From Gammaproteobacteria bacterium (GTDB taxonomy: Bacteria; Pseudomonadota; Gammaproteobacteria; Burkholderiales; Gallionellaceae): a DNA stretch of 64,000 nt. Within the stretch, counting starts at the first letter, position 1. Every line of letters begins with the position of its first letter. Positions 9,566 through 19,586 of the stretch are shown one piece after another. A program made the translations under genes and the position numbers. The DNA is taken from contig JAHIZO010000005.1 in the NCBI GenBank assembly GCA_018814405.1, positions 298,684-362,683 of the forward strand, written 5' to 3'. The notes under the pieces were generated by a model. That model ran no database searches. It had not been told where the DNA came from and saw only the letters and a list, made by a program, of their open reading frames with translations.

Positions 9566-10204
9566 CTAACTACGTTTCTTGTACTCCACGAATTTGGCTT
9601 TCACTTCGTGCATCTGTTGCGCGGTGAGTATGTTCGGCTCCCCCACCGACAGCGCGCGCCAGTAGACCTCGCACAGGTATTCGACCTCGTGCGCGACGGA
9701 CAGCGCGTCGTTCAGGTCTTTACCCAGCGCGATCAAGCCGTGGTTACCGAGCAGGCAGGCTTTGCGGTCACGCAGAGCTTCCAACGCAAGGTCGGACAGG
9801 TTCTGTTCACCAAAGATGGTGTAAGGCGTGCAGCGGATGCTGTCGCCGCCCGCGATGGCGATGTGATAGTGCACGGCGGGCACGTCCTTGCCCAGACACG
9901 CCATCGTGGTGGCGTAGGTGGAATGCATGTGCAGCACTGCGCCAATCTCGGGACGGGCATTGAGGATGTCGCAGTGAAAGCGCCATTCACTGGAGGGCTT
10001 GCGGCCTTGCAGCACTTTGCCTGCTTTATCTATCAGCACCAAGTCTGCTTCGCCCATCTCGGCGACCGGCAAGGCGGAAGGAGTGATGAGGATGTCTTCA
10101 CCGCAGCGTACCGAGGCATTACCGGCTGTGCCGCGATTGAGGCCGAGCTCGACCATGTGGCGCGAAGTTTGCAGCAGTGCTGCGCGCAATGATTGTTCGC
10201 TCAC
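9566..10204 (-). CDS. Class II (FucA-type) aldolase, probable methylthioribulose-1-phosphate aldolase (Ald2)
   Basis: Zinc-dependent class II aldolase of 212 residues, closest in style to L-fuculose-phosphate aldolase: LGLNRGTAGNASVR, KPSSEWRFH and HYHIAIAGGDSI. The catalytic Glu73 and metal ligands His92, His94 and His155 occupy the same positions as in E. coli FucA. Lying between mtnP (four-base ATGA overlap) and apt-mtnA, it most likely cleaves methylthioribulose 1-phosphate to dihydroxyacetone phosphate and methylthioacetaldehyde, as Ald2 does in the DHAP shunt. The related dehydratase MtnB is the alternative, but the FucA-like motifs fit less well with MtnB. The substrate is inference from context. 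Confidence 0.8.
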   Translation of the reverse strand: MSEQSLRAALLQTSRHMVELGLNRGTAGNASVRCGEDILITPSALPVAEMGEADLVLIDKAGKVLQGRKPSSEWRFHCDILNARPEIGAVLHMHSTYATTMACLGKDVPAVHYHIAIAGGDSIRCTPYTIFGEQNLSDLALEALRDRKACLLGNHGLIALGKDLNDALSVAHEVEYLCEVYWRALSVGEPNILTAQQMHEVKAKFVEYKKRS

Positions 10205-11073
10205 TTCAGTACACGACCTGCGATGGCTTGCAGCTTTTGCACCATTTCTGCATCGCGTGCTTCCGGTGCGGTGATGAGTGCATGTTGCAATACATTGCGG
10301 CAGCTACATTCGCAGGCTTGCTTGTCGGAGGCGACATGCGGCACGGCGTGTTTGACCAAGGTGCGGGCTTTGTCGGCATTGCTCAGCAGCACCTGGATGA
10401 TCTGATCCACAGTCACGTCATCATGGTTCGGATGCCAGCAGTCGTAGTCGGTGACCATGCCCACCGTGGCATAGCAAAGCTCGGCTTCGCGCGCGAGCTT
10501 TGCTTCGGGCATATTGGTCATGCCGATCACGTCACAACCCCAGGTGCGGTACATCTCGGACTCAGCCAAGGTGGAGAATTGAGGGCCTTCCATCACCAGA
10601 TAGGTACCGCCGCGCATGACGGAGATGCCAGCCTCGATGGCGGCGCTCTCGATGTGATCACCCAAACGTCCGCACACAGGGCGCGCCATGGAGACATGCG
10701 CCACTAGCCCATTACCGAAGAAAGATTTCTCGCGCGCGAAGGTGCGGTCGATGAATTGATCGACGATAACGAAAGTGCCGGGAGATAGATGTTCGCGCAG
10801 GGAGCCGACAGCACTCACCGAGATGACATCGGTCACGCCGGCGCGTTTCAGTGCGTCGATGTTGGCGCGGAAGTTGATATTGGAGGGGGAAATCTTGTGT
10901 CCGCGCCCATGACGCGGCAGAAAGGCCAGCTGCACACCGTGCAATTCACCGAATAGCAGTTCATCAGACGGCTCGCCGAAAGGCGATTCGACCTTTTCCC
11001 AGCGTTTGTTTTCCAGACCTTCGATGTCATAAACGCCGCTACCGCCGATGATGCCTATGCTTGCCTGCCCCAT
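10201..11073 (-). CDS. mtnP: S-methyl-5'-thioadenosine phosphorylase
   Basis: Phosphorolyses MTA, the by-product of polyamine and other SAM-dependent synthesis, to adenine and methylthioribose 1-phosphate. The PNP/UDP family fold shows in IGIIGGSGVYD, FLPRHGRGH, MEGPQFSTLAESEMYRTWG and TDYDCWHP. The start at 11073 (MGQASIGIIGGSGV, 290 residues) has GGGGA seven bases upstream; an ATG at 11127 would add 18 unrelated residues. It is the first gene of the mtnP-aldolase-apt-mtnA run and diverges from the heme-protein genes. Confidence 0.95.
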   Translation of the reverse strand: MGQASIGIIGGSGVYDIEGLENKRWEKVESPFGEPSDELLFGELHGVQLAFLPRHGRGHKISPSNINFRANIDALKRAGVTDVISVSAVGSLREHLSPGTFVIVDQFIDRTFAREKSFFGNGLVAHVSMARPVCGRLGDHIESAAIEAGISVMRGGTYLVMEGPQFSTLAESEMYRTWGCDVIGMTNMPEAKLAREAELCYATVGMVTDYDCWHPNHDDVTVDQIIQVLLSNADKARTLVKHAVPHVASDKQACECSCRNVLQHALITAPEARDAEMVQKLQAIAGRVLK

Positions 11074-11132
11074 GATTGTCCCCAAGTCCGTAATGGGCAT
11101 GGATTGAAACAGGAAACCGCTATGCACTCAAG

Positions 11133-11148
11133 TGTGATGTTTCTCACA
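11133..11148. promoter_or_regulatory. CRP-type palindrome TGTGA-N6-TCACA
   Basis: A perfect CRP consensus palindrome: TGTGA at 11133-11137, six bases, TCACA at 11144-11148, in the divergent gap between mtnP and the cytochrome c'-like gene. Its centre (11140.5) is about 41.5 bases upstream of the start site predicted from TATGAT at 11170-11175, the geometry of a class II CRP/FNR-family activator site. It does not match the FNR consensus TTGAT-N4-ATCAA. Confidence 0.6.
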
Positions 11149-11169
11149 GACAGTATTGTTCGCTCTCCA

Positions 11170-11175
11170 TATGAT
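11170..11175 (+). promoter_or_regulatory. Putative -10 of the heme-protein promoter
   Basis: TATGAT with no recognisable -35 hexamer 17 bases upstream (CAGACA region), which is what an activator-dependent promoter would show. Predicted start near 11182, 21 bases before the ATG at 11203. It depends on the CRP-type palindrome interpretation. Confidence 0.4.
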
Positions 11176-11202
11176 GCGGGCCGTTCAATCAAGGAGTCCA
11201 CC

Positions 11203-11664
11203 ATGAAAATCAGCAAGCTCGCTTTATTTGCCATCGTTCTGTGGGTCGTTAGTGTGATCGTTTTCGGCTGGTTCTTCATCAAAGGCAACACCGCCCCGAT
11301 CGATGGTCAACGCACCGCGATCATGCTGAATCCTGCCGAGCGTGAACTGGCACTGGTCGAAATGCGTGGCTTGCTGGCATCGACACAAGGGATTCTGGAG
11401 GGCCTGAACAAAAAAGACATGAAACAGGTAGCCCAAGCAGCACGTGCTTCCGGTATGGCTTCAGCTGCAGACGTGAATCCTGCCCTGATGGCCAAACTAC
11501 CGATGTCGTTCAAGGAGCTAGGCATGAGCGTGCACCACGCAATGGATGAGATCGCCCAGGATGCCGAGGCTGGAAAGCCTTCCGGCGAGATTCTGAACAA
11601 GTTGAGCAACACCCTTTCCAGCTGTGTGGCTTGCCATGCAGCCTGGCAATTGAAGTCGGAGTAG
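11203..11664 (+). CDS. Membrane-anchored c-type heme protein, cytochrome c'-like
   Basis: Predicted 153-residue protein with one N-terminal membrane segment (about residues 6-25) and a helical periplasmic part ending in CVACHAAW: the heme c motif is at Cys141-His145, near the C-terminus, as in class II cytochromes c (cytochrome c'). The start is the ATG after AAGGAGTCCACC; an upstream in-frame ATG at 11104 would run through the CRP-type site and is rejected. What it binds or reduces is not evident; cytochrome c' proteins often bind NO or protect against it. First gene of a plus-strand heme/copper run. Confidence 0.7.
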   Translation: MKISKLALFAIVLWVVSVIVFGWFFIKGNTAPIDGQRTAIMLNPAERELALVEMRGLLASTQGILEGLNKKDMKQVAQAARASGMASAADVNPALMAKLPMSFKELGMSVHHAMDEIAQDAEAGKPSGEILNKLSNTLSSCVACHAAWQLKSE

Positions 11665-11702
11665 TATTCAACAACCGTAACCCTTAACTAAAGGAGTCGA
11701 AA

Positions 11703-11897
11703 ATGAAATGCAATGAAGGTGGTATCGATCGTGGACTGCGTGTAGTGGCTGGCTTGGCTTTGATCGGCCTGACTGTTACCGAGACAATCGGCGTATGGGG
11801 CTGGATCGGTGTTGTGCCGCTGTTGACTGGTATCTTCGGCTTCTGCCCGGCCTATGCGATCTTTGGCATGAGCACCTGCTCGACCGAAAAGAAATAA
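11703..11897 (+). CDS. DUF2892 (YgaP-type) small membrane protein
   Basis: A 64-residue protein with two membrane segments (about 12-28 and 31-50): [18 protein letters not shown] and [20 protein letters not shown] are the DUF2892 pattern, including the CPAY motif that follows the second helix. The family is often found alone or fused to rhodanese domains; its function is unclear. The two cysteines, in FCPAY and near the C-terminus, could have a redox or metal role. AAGGAG precedes the ATG; 38 bases after the cytochrome gene, and followed by a clear terminator. Confidence 0.85.
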   Translation: MKCNEGGIDRGLRVVAGLALIGLTVTETIGVWGWIGVVPLLTGIFGFCPAYAIFGMSTCSTEKK

Positions 11898-11914
11898 TTT
11901 CACTTTTCCTGAAT

Positions 11915-11941
11915 TGCCCGGCTTCTGCCGGGCATTTTATA
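11915..11941 (+). terminator. Rho-independent terminator after the DUF2892 gene
   Basis: TGCCCGGC-TTCT-GCCGGGCA, an eight-base perfect stem with a four-base loop, followed by TTTTATAT. It separates the cytochrome c'-like and DUF2892 genes from the next heme gene, whose ATG lies 15 bases further on. Confidence 0.85.
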
Positions 11942-11955
11942 TATTAGGAGTCAAT

Positions 11956-12525
11956 ATGAAAAAAACGCTGCTATTAACTGCGCTGTTCGTTCTGTCCGCC
12001 CCCGCGATGGCAGACAACTTGGAAAAATACCGTGAAGAGAGCCGTGCCGTGATTGGCCCGTTCATGCAGCAACTGATGGCTGAGAATAAAAAGGCCGTGA
12101 CCGAAGGCGGCCCGCAGTCCGCCATCCAGGTGTGCAAGGACATCGCTCCCGCGATGGCCGGTGATATCTCGCGCCAGCAAGGCATCAAGCTGACCCGCGT
12201 TTCGGACAAGGTGCGCAACCCTATGTTGGGCACACCGGACGCATGGGAACAAAAGGCCTTGAAGAAGATGGAAAAACAACTGGCTAAAGGTGCTGACCCC
12301 AAGACACTGGAAGTCGCCGAGATCGTGAAAGAGCCTAACGGCAAATACCTGCGTTACATGAAAGGTATCGTGCTGCAGCCAGGCTGCGTCGCCTGCCACG
12401 GCAGCGCCAGCGACATCTCTCCCGCTGTACAGGCGCGTCTTGCAGAGGATTATCCGCATGACCAGGCCACCGGCTACAAGCCCGGTCAGTTACGCGGCGG
12501 TGTGAGCATCAAACGCCCGTTGTAA
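11956..12525 (+). CDS. Periplasmic Tll0287-like (DUF3365) c-type heme protein
   Basis: 189 residues with a cleavable signal peptide ([19 protein letters not shown]) and one heme c site CVACHG (Cys144-His148). The layout, [31 protein letters not shown] and [18 protein letters not shown], fits the Tll0287-like DUF3365 family, often linked to sensor proteins and redox signalling; here it is a free periplasmic protein. The start has AGGAG seven bases upstream; an ATG at 11914 lies in the terminator stem. It precedes the copper ATPase by 22 bases, which may share its transcript. Confidence 0.75.
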   Translation: MKKTLLLTALFVLSAPAMADNLEKYREESRAVIGPFMQQLMAENKKAVTEGGPQSAIQVCKDIAPAMAGDISRQQGIKLTRVSDKVRNPMLGTPDAWEQKALKKMEKQLAKGADPKTLEVAEIVKEPNGKYLRYMKGIVLQPGCVACHGSASDISPAVQARLAEDYPHDQATGYKPGQLRGGVSIKRPL

Positions 12526-12547
12526 ATCGTGGTAGATTCGGCGTGCC

Positions 12548-14719
<2,172 letters not shown>

Positions 14720-14784
14720 ACTGTCGGCGGGCGTTGCAATCAAACCGTGTATCCAAAACTGCTATCCGATCAAGGAGTCTCATC

Positions 14785-15246
14785 ATGAACCATCCCTCCA
14801 TCATTCTGCTTGTAGCTAGTGCCTTGTTGCTCGGCGCATGCGCCAGCAGCAAGTCGGGCGACGTGTATACGCGCGACCAGGTACGTCAGGCCCAGACCTT
14901 CCGCGTCGGCACGATCGAACAGCTTAACGCGGTGCGCATCGAAGGCACCGCCACACAGATCGGCACGGCAGCCGGTACCGTGGTCGGCGGCATCGCGGGC
15001 AGTTCGACCGGGGGAGGCAAAGGCAGCGATGTGATGCGCGTACTGGGCGCTGTGGTCGGAGGCATGGCCGGCGCGGCGGCAGAGGAAGGTTATACGCGCG
15101 AGGACGGTATCGAATTCTCCATTCTGTTGGAAGACGGTAGCCACATCTCTGTGGTGCAGGAAAAGTCGGTCAACGATGAGCCCTTTAACGTGGGTGACAA
15201 AGTGCGGGTGATCGAAAGCGGCGGTGTGGTGCGCGTCTCTCGTTGA
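14785..15246 (+). CDS. Glycine-zipper outer-membrane lipoprotein, SlyB/PcP-like
   Basis: A 153-residue lipoprotein: signal MNHPSIILLVASALLLGAC with lipobox LGAC (Cys19), then a glycine-zipper 2TM segment (GTAAGTVVGGIAGSS; AVVGGMAGAAAEEGYTR) and a small beta-rich tail ending in DKVRVIESGGVVRVSR. This matches the SlyB/PcP family, which stabilises the outer membrane and is Mg/PhoP-linked in enterics. The start has AAGGAG in front; an earlier ATG-less start at 14716 overlaps copA and is rejected. It ends at a perfect bidirectional terminator. Confidence 0.88.
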   Translation: MNHPSIILLVASALLLGACASSKSGDVYTRDQVRQAQTFRVGTIEQLNAVRIEGTATQIGTAAGTVVGGIAGSSTGGGKGSDVMRVLGAVVGGMAGAAAEEGYTREDGIEFSILLEDGSHISVVQEKSVNDEPFNVGDKVRVIESGGVVRVSR

Positions 15247-15262
15247 TATCGTATCTACCAAA

Positions 15263-15290
15263 GAAAACGGCGGCCAAGGCCGCCGTTTTC
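15263..15290. terminator. Bidirectional rho-independent terminator
   Basis: A perfect 13-base inverted repeat, GAAAACGGCGGCC-AA-GGCCGCCGTTTTC, with A and T runs at its two ends, so it works on both strands. It separates the plus-strand lipoprotein gene from the converging coiled-coil gene. Confidence 0.9.
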
Positions 15291-15315
15291 CATTCCTCCC
15301 GGAGCAATCACCTTG

Positions 15316-17739
15316 TTATTCTGCTGTCGCCACTTGCATCGCGGGCATACTCAATTCTGTCGCAAGTTGAAAACTGGCCAAATCGATCTTCTGTGGTGCT
15401 GCTGCTGTCGCGACCGGCTTAGTGGCGATCTGACCGGATGAGTATGCCACCGAGCTTGGTGCATTCATCCACAACCCCGTGCTCAGCACCAATGTGGCCA
15501 CCAGTGCCCCTTGCGACAAGCGAGCGATCCAGTTGGTACGGCGTACTCTGGCCAACAGACTTTCTGTCTCCAGGGCGGCGGAGAGTTGCTGCATTTCCTC
15601 GCGCAAATCTGCATTATTACGGGCATCGTGTTCGGCAAATGCTTCAGCCAAGGTTTTTAATTCCGCCTGCAAGTTGACATTCTCTTCAGCTACTGTGCGT
15701 GCGTGACGCTCGGCTTCAGCACGCTGTGTGCTCAATTCCGATAATTTTTGCTCGTGTTCCATACGGGCAGCAGCTTCGATATTGGCCAAGCGTTCAGCTT
15801 CCTCACGCGCGAGACGCATGCTTTCGATCTGTGTCCGGTTCGTTTCATTCTGCTGTTCGAGCAAATTCAAAGCCGCTTCTTCCTGTGTTTGCGCTTGCGC
15901 CAGCCGTTCGGCTTCTTGTGCGGCTTTGATGCGTTGACGTGCCATCACGACAGCTCTCGCATCAGCCGCAATCGCAGCCTGTTCGGCTTGAGCAGCTTGA
16001 TTAAGCGCATCGATCTTCATCTTGTTCATATTCATGGCTCGCAAGGCCAAAGATTCTTGGTCTCGCGCCGCTTCCAACAGAGACTTATCCTGTGCCAGCT
16101 TGGCAGCTGCGACTTCTTTTGCACGTACTTCTTGTGCCAGACGCTCGTTGTCCACTTCAATGGCGCTCATTTCTGTATCCATACGAGCAGTCATGGCATC
16201 AATGGCCTGTTGTTCAGCGATCACCCGGCGTAAAGCGACCTGTTCAGCCTCGGCTTCCTGCTCGGCACGCTGTACTGCCAGCCGTTCAGCTTCTGCCTCT
16301 GCTTCCAAACGTTGGCGTGCGGCGATCTCAGCTTTTTGTTCCGCGTCGATACGCTGCTGGATGGCGGCCAATTCAGCCATCTCGGTGGCCAGGCGCTGTT
16401 CTTCTGCCTCGCATTCAGCGATCGATAGCTGCACGCGTGTCTCTGACGTAGCTAGTTGCTGGTTGATCGCATCCAGCCTTTGCTGGAACATCTGCACTTC
16501 CTGCTTGTCGTTGGCAGCCTGTTGTTGTTCAGCCAGATAGAGTTGTTGCTCGGATGCTGCTTTTTGCACGGCAAGTTCATGTGCACGCTCGGCCATCTCA
16601 CGATGCTTGAGGGCATTGGCGATGGCTTCCTGCTCTGCTGCTAACTGCAGTTCCAGCCCACGGGATGCGTACATCTCGACTTCAGCACGTTGCTGCGCTT
16701 CCTGCACCAATTGCCGTGCAGTCAGAGCGCGAGACTCGGCAGCTTGTTTGGCTTGTTTCTCCGCCACCAGTAGATCGCGTGCATCGGCTTCTGCCTTGCG
16801 CAGCAATTGATTGGCGGCTTCTCGCTCGACAGCAGCTTGGCGCTCGGTCTCCGCACGCTCAGTCAGCAAGCGCAGCGCCTCCTGCTCCTGCGCTAGCTTC
16901 TGCTCGGCTGCAGCACGTGCCAGTTGTTCTTTTTCCAAGGTTTGCCGTGCAACTTCGGCTGCTCGGCATTCCACGGCATTGCGTGCGGCGGCTTCTTCCT
17001 GTGCTTGCTGCTCGATACGGCTGCGCAGCTCGATGCTTTCGGTGAGTGCACGTTCTTCATCGGCACGCATTGAAGCCGCACGCTCCGCTTCCAGTTCCGC
17101 GGCGATGCGAGCCTGAATCTCGGCCAATGCCAATGATTCTTTGCGCTCACGCGCGATCAGTGCTTCTTGTGCAGAACGTTCGGCAGCCAGTTTGGCATTC
17201 ACCAGCGCGACAACCTCACGCTCCTGTTTGAGCTTATCTGCAGCCACCTTGCTGAGTTCGGCTTCGCTGACTTCTCGCTCCTGCGTTTTCAGGGCTGCTT
17301 CATGTTCAGCCTCGGCTCGACGGCGTTGCTCATCATGCAATCGTTGCTCGGCGAGCAGGCGTTTCTCCAACTCTTTCTGCGCTTCAAGCTCTGCTTGCTG
17401 GCGGATGCGCACTGATTCGGCCAGACGGGCTTCAGCCGTGACTTTTTCTTGAGAGGCCTGGGTCAGCGCACGTTCCTGCTCTAGGCGCGTACGCACTTCT
17501 TCAACAAGTTGTGTTTCCGCTCGGTTGCGCATCTCGATCTGCTCGGCGATCTCGCTTTCACGTTGCGCCTTACCATGCGCGATGGCGCGCGCATGTGCTT
17601 CGGCACGCGAACGGGCCTGAGCAGCGAGTTGCGCATCGATCTCGGCCTCGATACGGCCACGCGATTCGATAATGGCTTCAGATTCTGCCGCTTCCTCATC
17701 GCGGGAAGAAACTAGACGGATCTTGTTGAGTGCTGACAT
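15316..17739 (-). CDS. Large Ala/Glu/Gln-rich coiled-coil protein with a C-terminal membrane segment
   Basis: I do not recognise a named family. The 807 residues are almost wholly charged helical repeat: Ala, Glu, Gln and Arg in heptad-like order from about residue 15 to 730, with no obvious enzymatic motif and almost no proline or glycine in that stretch. One membrane segment follows (ARLSQGALVATLVLSTGLW, about 740-758), then a short Ser/Ala-rich tail of some 48 residues. With no signal peptide the rod should lie in the cytoplasm and the tail in the periplasm, so it may be a tethering or scaffold protein. Its start codon sits behind a hairpin that pairs with its ribosome-binding site. It stands alone between two terminator-like regions. 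Confidence 0.75.
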   Translation of the reverse strand: MSALNKIRLVSSRDEEAAESEAIIESRGRIEAEIDAQLAAQARSRAEAHARAIAHGKAQRESEIAEQIEMRNRAETQLVEEVRTRLEQERALTQASQEKVTAEARLAESVRIRQQAELEAQKELEKRLLAEQRLHDEQRRRAEAEHEAALKTQEREVSEAELSKVAADKLKQEREVVALVNAKLAAERSAQEALIARERKESLALAEIQARIAAELEAERAASMRADEERALTESIELRSRIEQQAQEEAAARNAVECRAAEVARQTLEKEQLARAAAEQKLAQEQEALRLLTERAETERQAAVEREAANQLLRKAEADARDLLVAEKQAKQAAESRALTARQLVQEAQQRAEVEMYASRGLELQLAAEQEAIANALKHREMAERAHELAVQKAASEQQLYLAEQQQAANDKQEVQMFQQRLDAINQQLATSETRVQLSIAECEAEEQRLATEMAELAAIQQRIDAEQKAEIAARQRLEAEAEAERLAVQRAEQEAEAEQVALRRVIAEQQAIDAMTARMDTEMSAIEVDNERLAQEVRAKEVAAAKLAQDKSLLEAARDQESLALRAMNMNKMKIDALNQAAQAEQAAIAADARAVVMARQRIKAAQEAERLAQAQTQEEAALNLLEQQNETNRTQIESMRLAREEAERLANIEAAARMEHEQKLSELSTQRAEAERHARTVAEENVNLQAELKTLAEAFAEHDARNNADLREEMQQLSAALETESLLARVRRTNWIARLSQGALVATLVLSTGLWMNAPSSVAYSSGQIATKPVATAAAPQKIDLASFQLATELSMPAMQVATAE

Positions 17740-17745
17740 GTTTAA

Positions 17746-17782
17746 CCTCGCTTAAAACTTGTTTGCCGTTTTGGCACGAGGC
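17746..17782 (-). promoter_or_regulatory. Leader hairpin that can mask the coiled-coil gene's ribosome-binding site
   Basis: In the minus-strand mRNA CCTCG (from 17777-17781) can pair with CGAGG (17746-17750), which contains the GAGG ribosome-binding site seven bases before the ATG at 17739. An inner TGCC/GGCA hairpin (17764-17776) fills the loop. The closing stem is only five pairs, so strength is uncertain. Confidence 0.35.
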
Positions 17783-17897
17783 TAAATTAACAGTTGGTGA
17801 TTATTTGTATCTGCTGAATAAAGCGGGGAAAGTGGCTTATTTCAGTATTCGAACAGCCCCCACGCTTGCGGCAGGGGCAATCATGCAATCTGGGAAA

Positions 17898-19478
17898 CTA
17901 TTCCCACTCGATAGTGGCAGGCGGTTTTCCTGAGATGTCGTACACCACTCGGTTGATGCCGCGGACTTCGTTAATGATGCGATTGGAGACCTTACCCAGC
18001 AGCTCGTAAGGCAGGTGCGCCCAGTGTGCCGTCATGAAATCGCTGGTCACTACAGCGCGCAGCGATACCACCCACTCGTAGGTGCGGCCGTCACCCATCA
18101 CGCCCACCGATTTGACCGGCAGGAAGACGGTGAACGCCTGTGAAGTCTTGTCATACCAACTCTTGCCTTCCTCATCACACGTAGCGCGCAGTTCTTCGAT
18201 GAAGATTGCATCGGCACGGCGCAACAATTCTGCGAACTCTGGTTTTACTTCACCCAAGATGCGCACGCCCAAGCCAGGGCCGGGGAATGGATGGCGATAC
18301 ACCATATCTGCCGGCAGACCCAGTGCAACACCGAGTTCACGCACTTCATCCTTGAACAATTCGCGCAAAGGCTCCAGCAGTTTTAGATGCATAGACTCCG
18401 GCAGACCGCCCACGTTGTGGTGACTCTTGATGTTATGTGCTTTCTTGGTCTTGGAGCTGGCAGACTCGATCACATCGGGATAGATGGTGCCTTGCGCCAG
18501 CCATTTAGCGCTCTTGAGCTTGGCCGATTCGCGCTGGAACACTTCCACGAACTCGCGGCCGATGACTTTGCGTTTCTGCTCGGGATCGGTCACACCCTGT
18601 AGATGCTTCATGAATTCAGCGCTGGCATCCACATGCACGATTTTCATATGCATGTTCTTGCCGAAAGTCTCCATCACTTGCTCGCCTTCTTTCAGGCGCA
18701 ACAAGCCATTGTCGACGAACACACAAGTGAGCTGGTCACCGATGGCGCGATGGATCAAAGCGGCTGCAACGGAAGAATCAACACCGCCGGACAGCCCGAG
18801 GATGACCTCTTCATCACCGACCTGCTCCTTGATCCTGGCAACGGCCTCGGCGATGTAGTCCGGCATGTTCCAATCCTGACCACAACCGCAGATATCATGC
18901 ACGAATCGAGCGATGATCGCTTTGCCCTGATGGGTATGCGTCACTTCGGGATGGAATTGCACGGCATAGTAGCCACGCGACTCGTCTGCCATCGCGGCGA
19001 ACGGTGTGGCTTCATTGGACGCGATGGCGCTGAATCCGGGTGGCAAGGCGGTGACCTTGTCACCATGACTCATCCACACATCGAGCAGACCGTGCCCTTG
19101 GGCATTGCTCTTGTCCTGAATGCCGTCGAACAGTTTCGAGTGACCGTGCGCACGTATCTCGGCATAACCGAACTCACGCACGGTACCGCTCTCGACCTGC
19201 CCTCCCAGTTGCGCCGACATGGTCTGCATGCCGTAACAGATACCAAACACCGGCACGCGCAGATCGAACACCACTTGAGGTGCCTTAGGCGTTTCGTCTT
19301 CGTAGACCGAGTTCGGGCCACCTGAAAGGATGATGCCAGCCGGATCGAAGGCGCGGATATCGGCTTCGCTCATATCCCAGGGATGCAATTCGCAATAGAC
19401 ATGTGTCTCGCGCACGCGGCGGGCAATCAGCTGGGTGTACTGCGAACCGAAGTCGAGGATGAGGATTTTTTTATGCAT
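17898..19478 (-). CDS. guaA: GMP synthase (glutamine-hydrolysing)
   Basis: Makes GMP from XMP, glutamine and ATP. The 526 residues (typical) comprise a class I glutamine amidotransferase domain with catalytic Cys81 in VFGICYGMQ and the downstream His/Glu in VQFHPEVTH, an ATP pyrophosphatase domain with [14 protein letters not shown], and the C-terminal dimerisation domain ending [12 protein letters not shown]. The start at 19478 ([14 protein letters not shown]) is the family start; a start at 19532 would add 18 residues of unrelated sequence read from an intergenic repeat. It follows guaB, separated by about 108 bases of inverted repeats. Confidence 0.97.
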   Translation of the reverse strand: MHKKILILDFGSQYTQLIARRVRETHVYCELHPWDMSEADIRAFDPAGIILSGGPNSVYEDETPKAPQVVFDLRVPVFGICYGMQTMSAQLGGQVESGTVREFGYAEIRAHGHSKLFDGIQDKSNAQGHGLLDVWMSHGDKVTALPPGFSAIASNEATPFAAMADESRGYYAVQFHPEVTHTHQGKAIIARFVHDICGCGQDWNMPDYIAEAVARIKEQVGDEEVILGLSGGVDSSVAAALIHRAIGDQLTCVFVDNGLLRLKEGEQVMETFGKNMHMKIVHVDASAEFMKHLQGVTDPEQKRKVIGREFVEVFQRESAKLKSAKWLAQGTIYPDVIESASSKTKKAHNIKSHHNVGGLPESMHLKLLEPLRELFKDEVRELGVALGLPADMVYRHPFPGPGLGVRILGEVKPEFAELLRRADAIFIEELRATCDEEGKSWYDKTSQAFTVFLPVKSVGVMGDGRTYEWVVSLRAVVTSDFMTAHWAHLPYELLGKVSNRIINEVRGINRVVYDISGKPPATIEWE

Positions 19479-19499
19479 GTTCTGGAACCTGAGAAAGGT

Positions 19500-19580
19500 G
19501 AAGGGAGAAGGGACCGCGCCTGCAGCGCTCAAGGGGAAGAGGCGCCGGTTTTACCCTTACCTCTTCCCCCTTCTCCCTTC
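19500..19580. repeat. Nested GA/CT-rich inverted repeats between guaB and guaA
   Basis: Outer arms GAAGGGAGAAG (19500-19510) and CTTCTCCCTTC (19570-19580) are perfectly complementary over 11 bases; inner arms GGGGAAGAGG (19533-19542) and CCTCTTCCCC (19560-19569) over 10. They fill nearly the whole intergenic gap. There is no U tract, so this is not a standard terminator; it could be an mRNA-stabilising or processing structure, or a mobile intergenic repeat. Confidence 0.7.
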
Positions 19581-19586
19581 CCGCAG

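Noticed and set aside
9566-10204. MtnB (methylthioribulose-1-phosphate dehydratase) as identity of the class II aldolase
   Set aside because: The motifs (GTAGNASVR, SSEWRFH, HYHIAIAGG) follow FucA rather than MtnB, and no mtnC or mtnD is nearby; kept only as an alternative.
11133-11148. FNR box at the heme-protein promoter
   Set aside because: The half-sites are TGTGA/TCACA with six bases between, which is CRP-type; TTGAT-N4-ATCAA is not matched.
15438-17715. Many plus-strand open frames through the coiled-coil gene
   Set aside because: The Ala/Glu/Gln/Arg codons of the real gene read as Ser/Cys/Arg/Leu-rich frames on the other strand; none has motif, start site or protein-like composition.
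17856-17878. GC-rich hairpin downstream of guaA
   Set aside because: The interrupted stem has no U tract after it; rho-independent termination is not supported.
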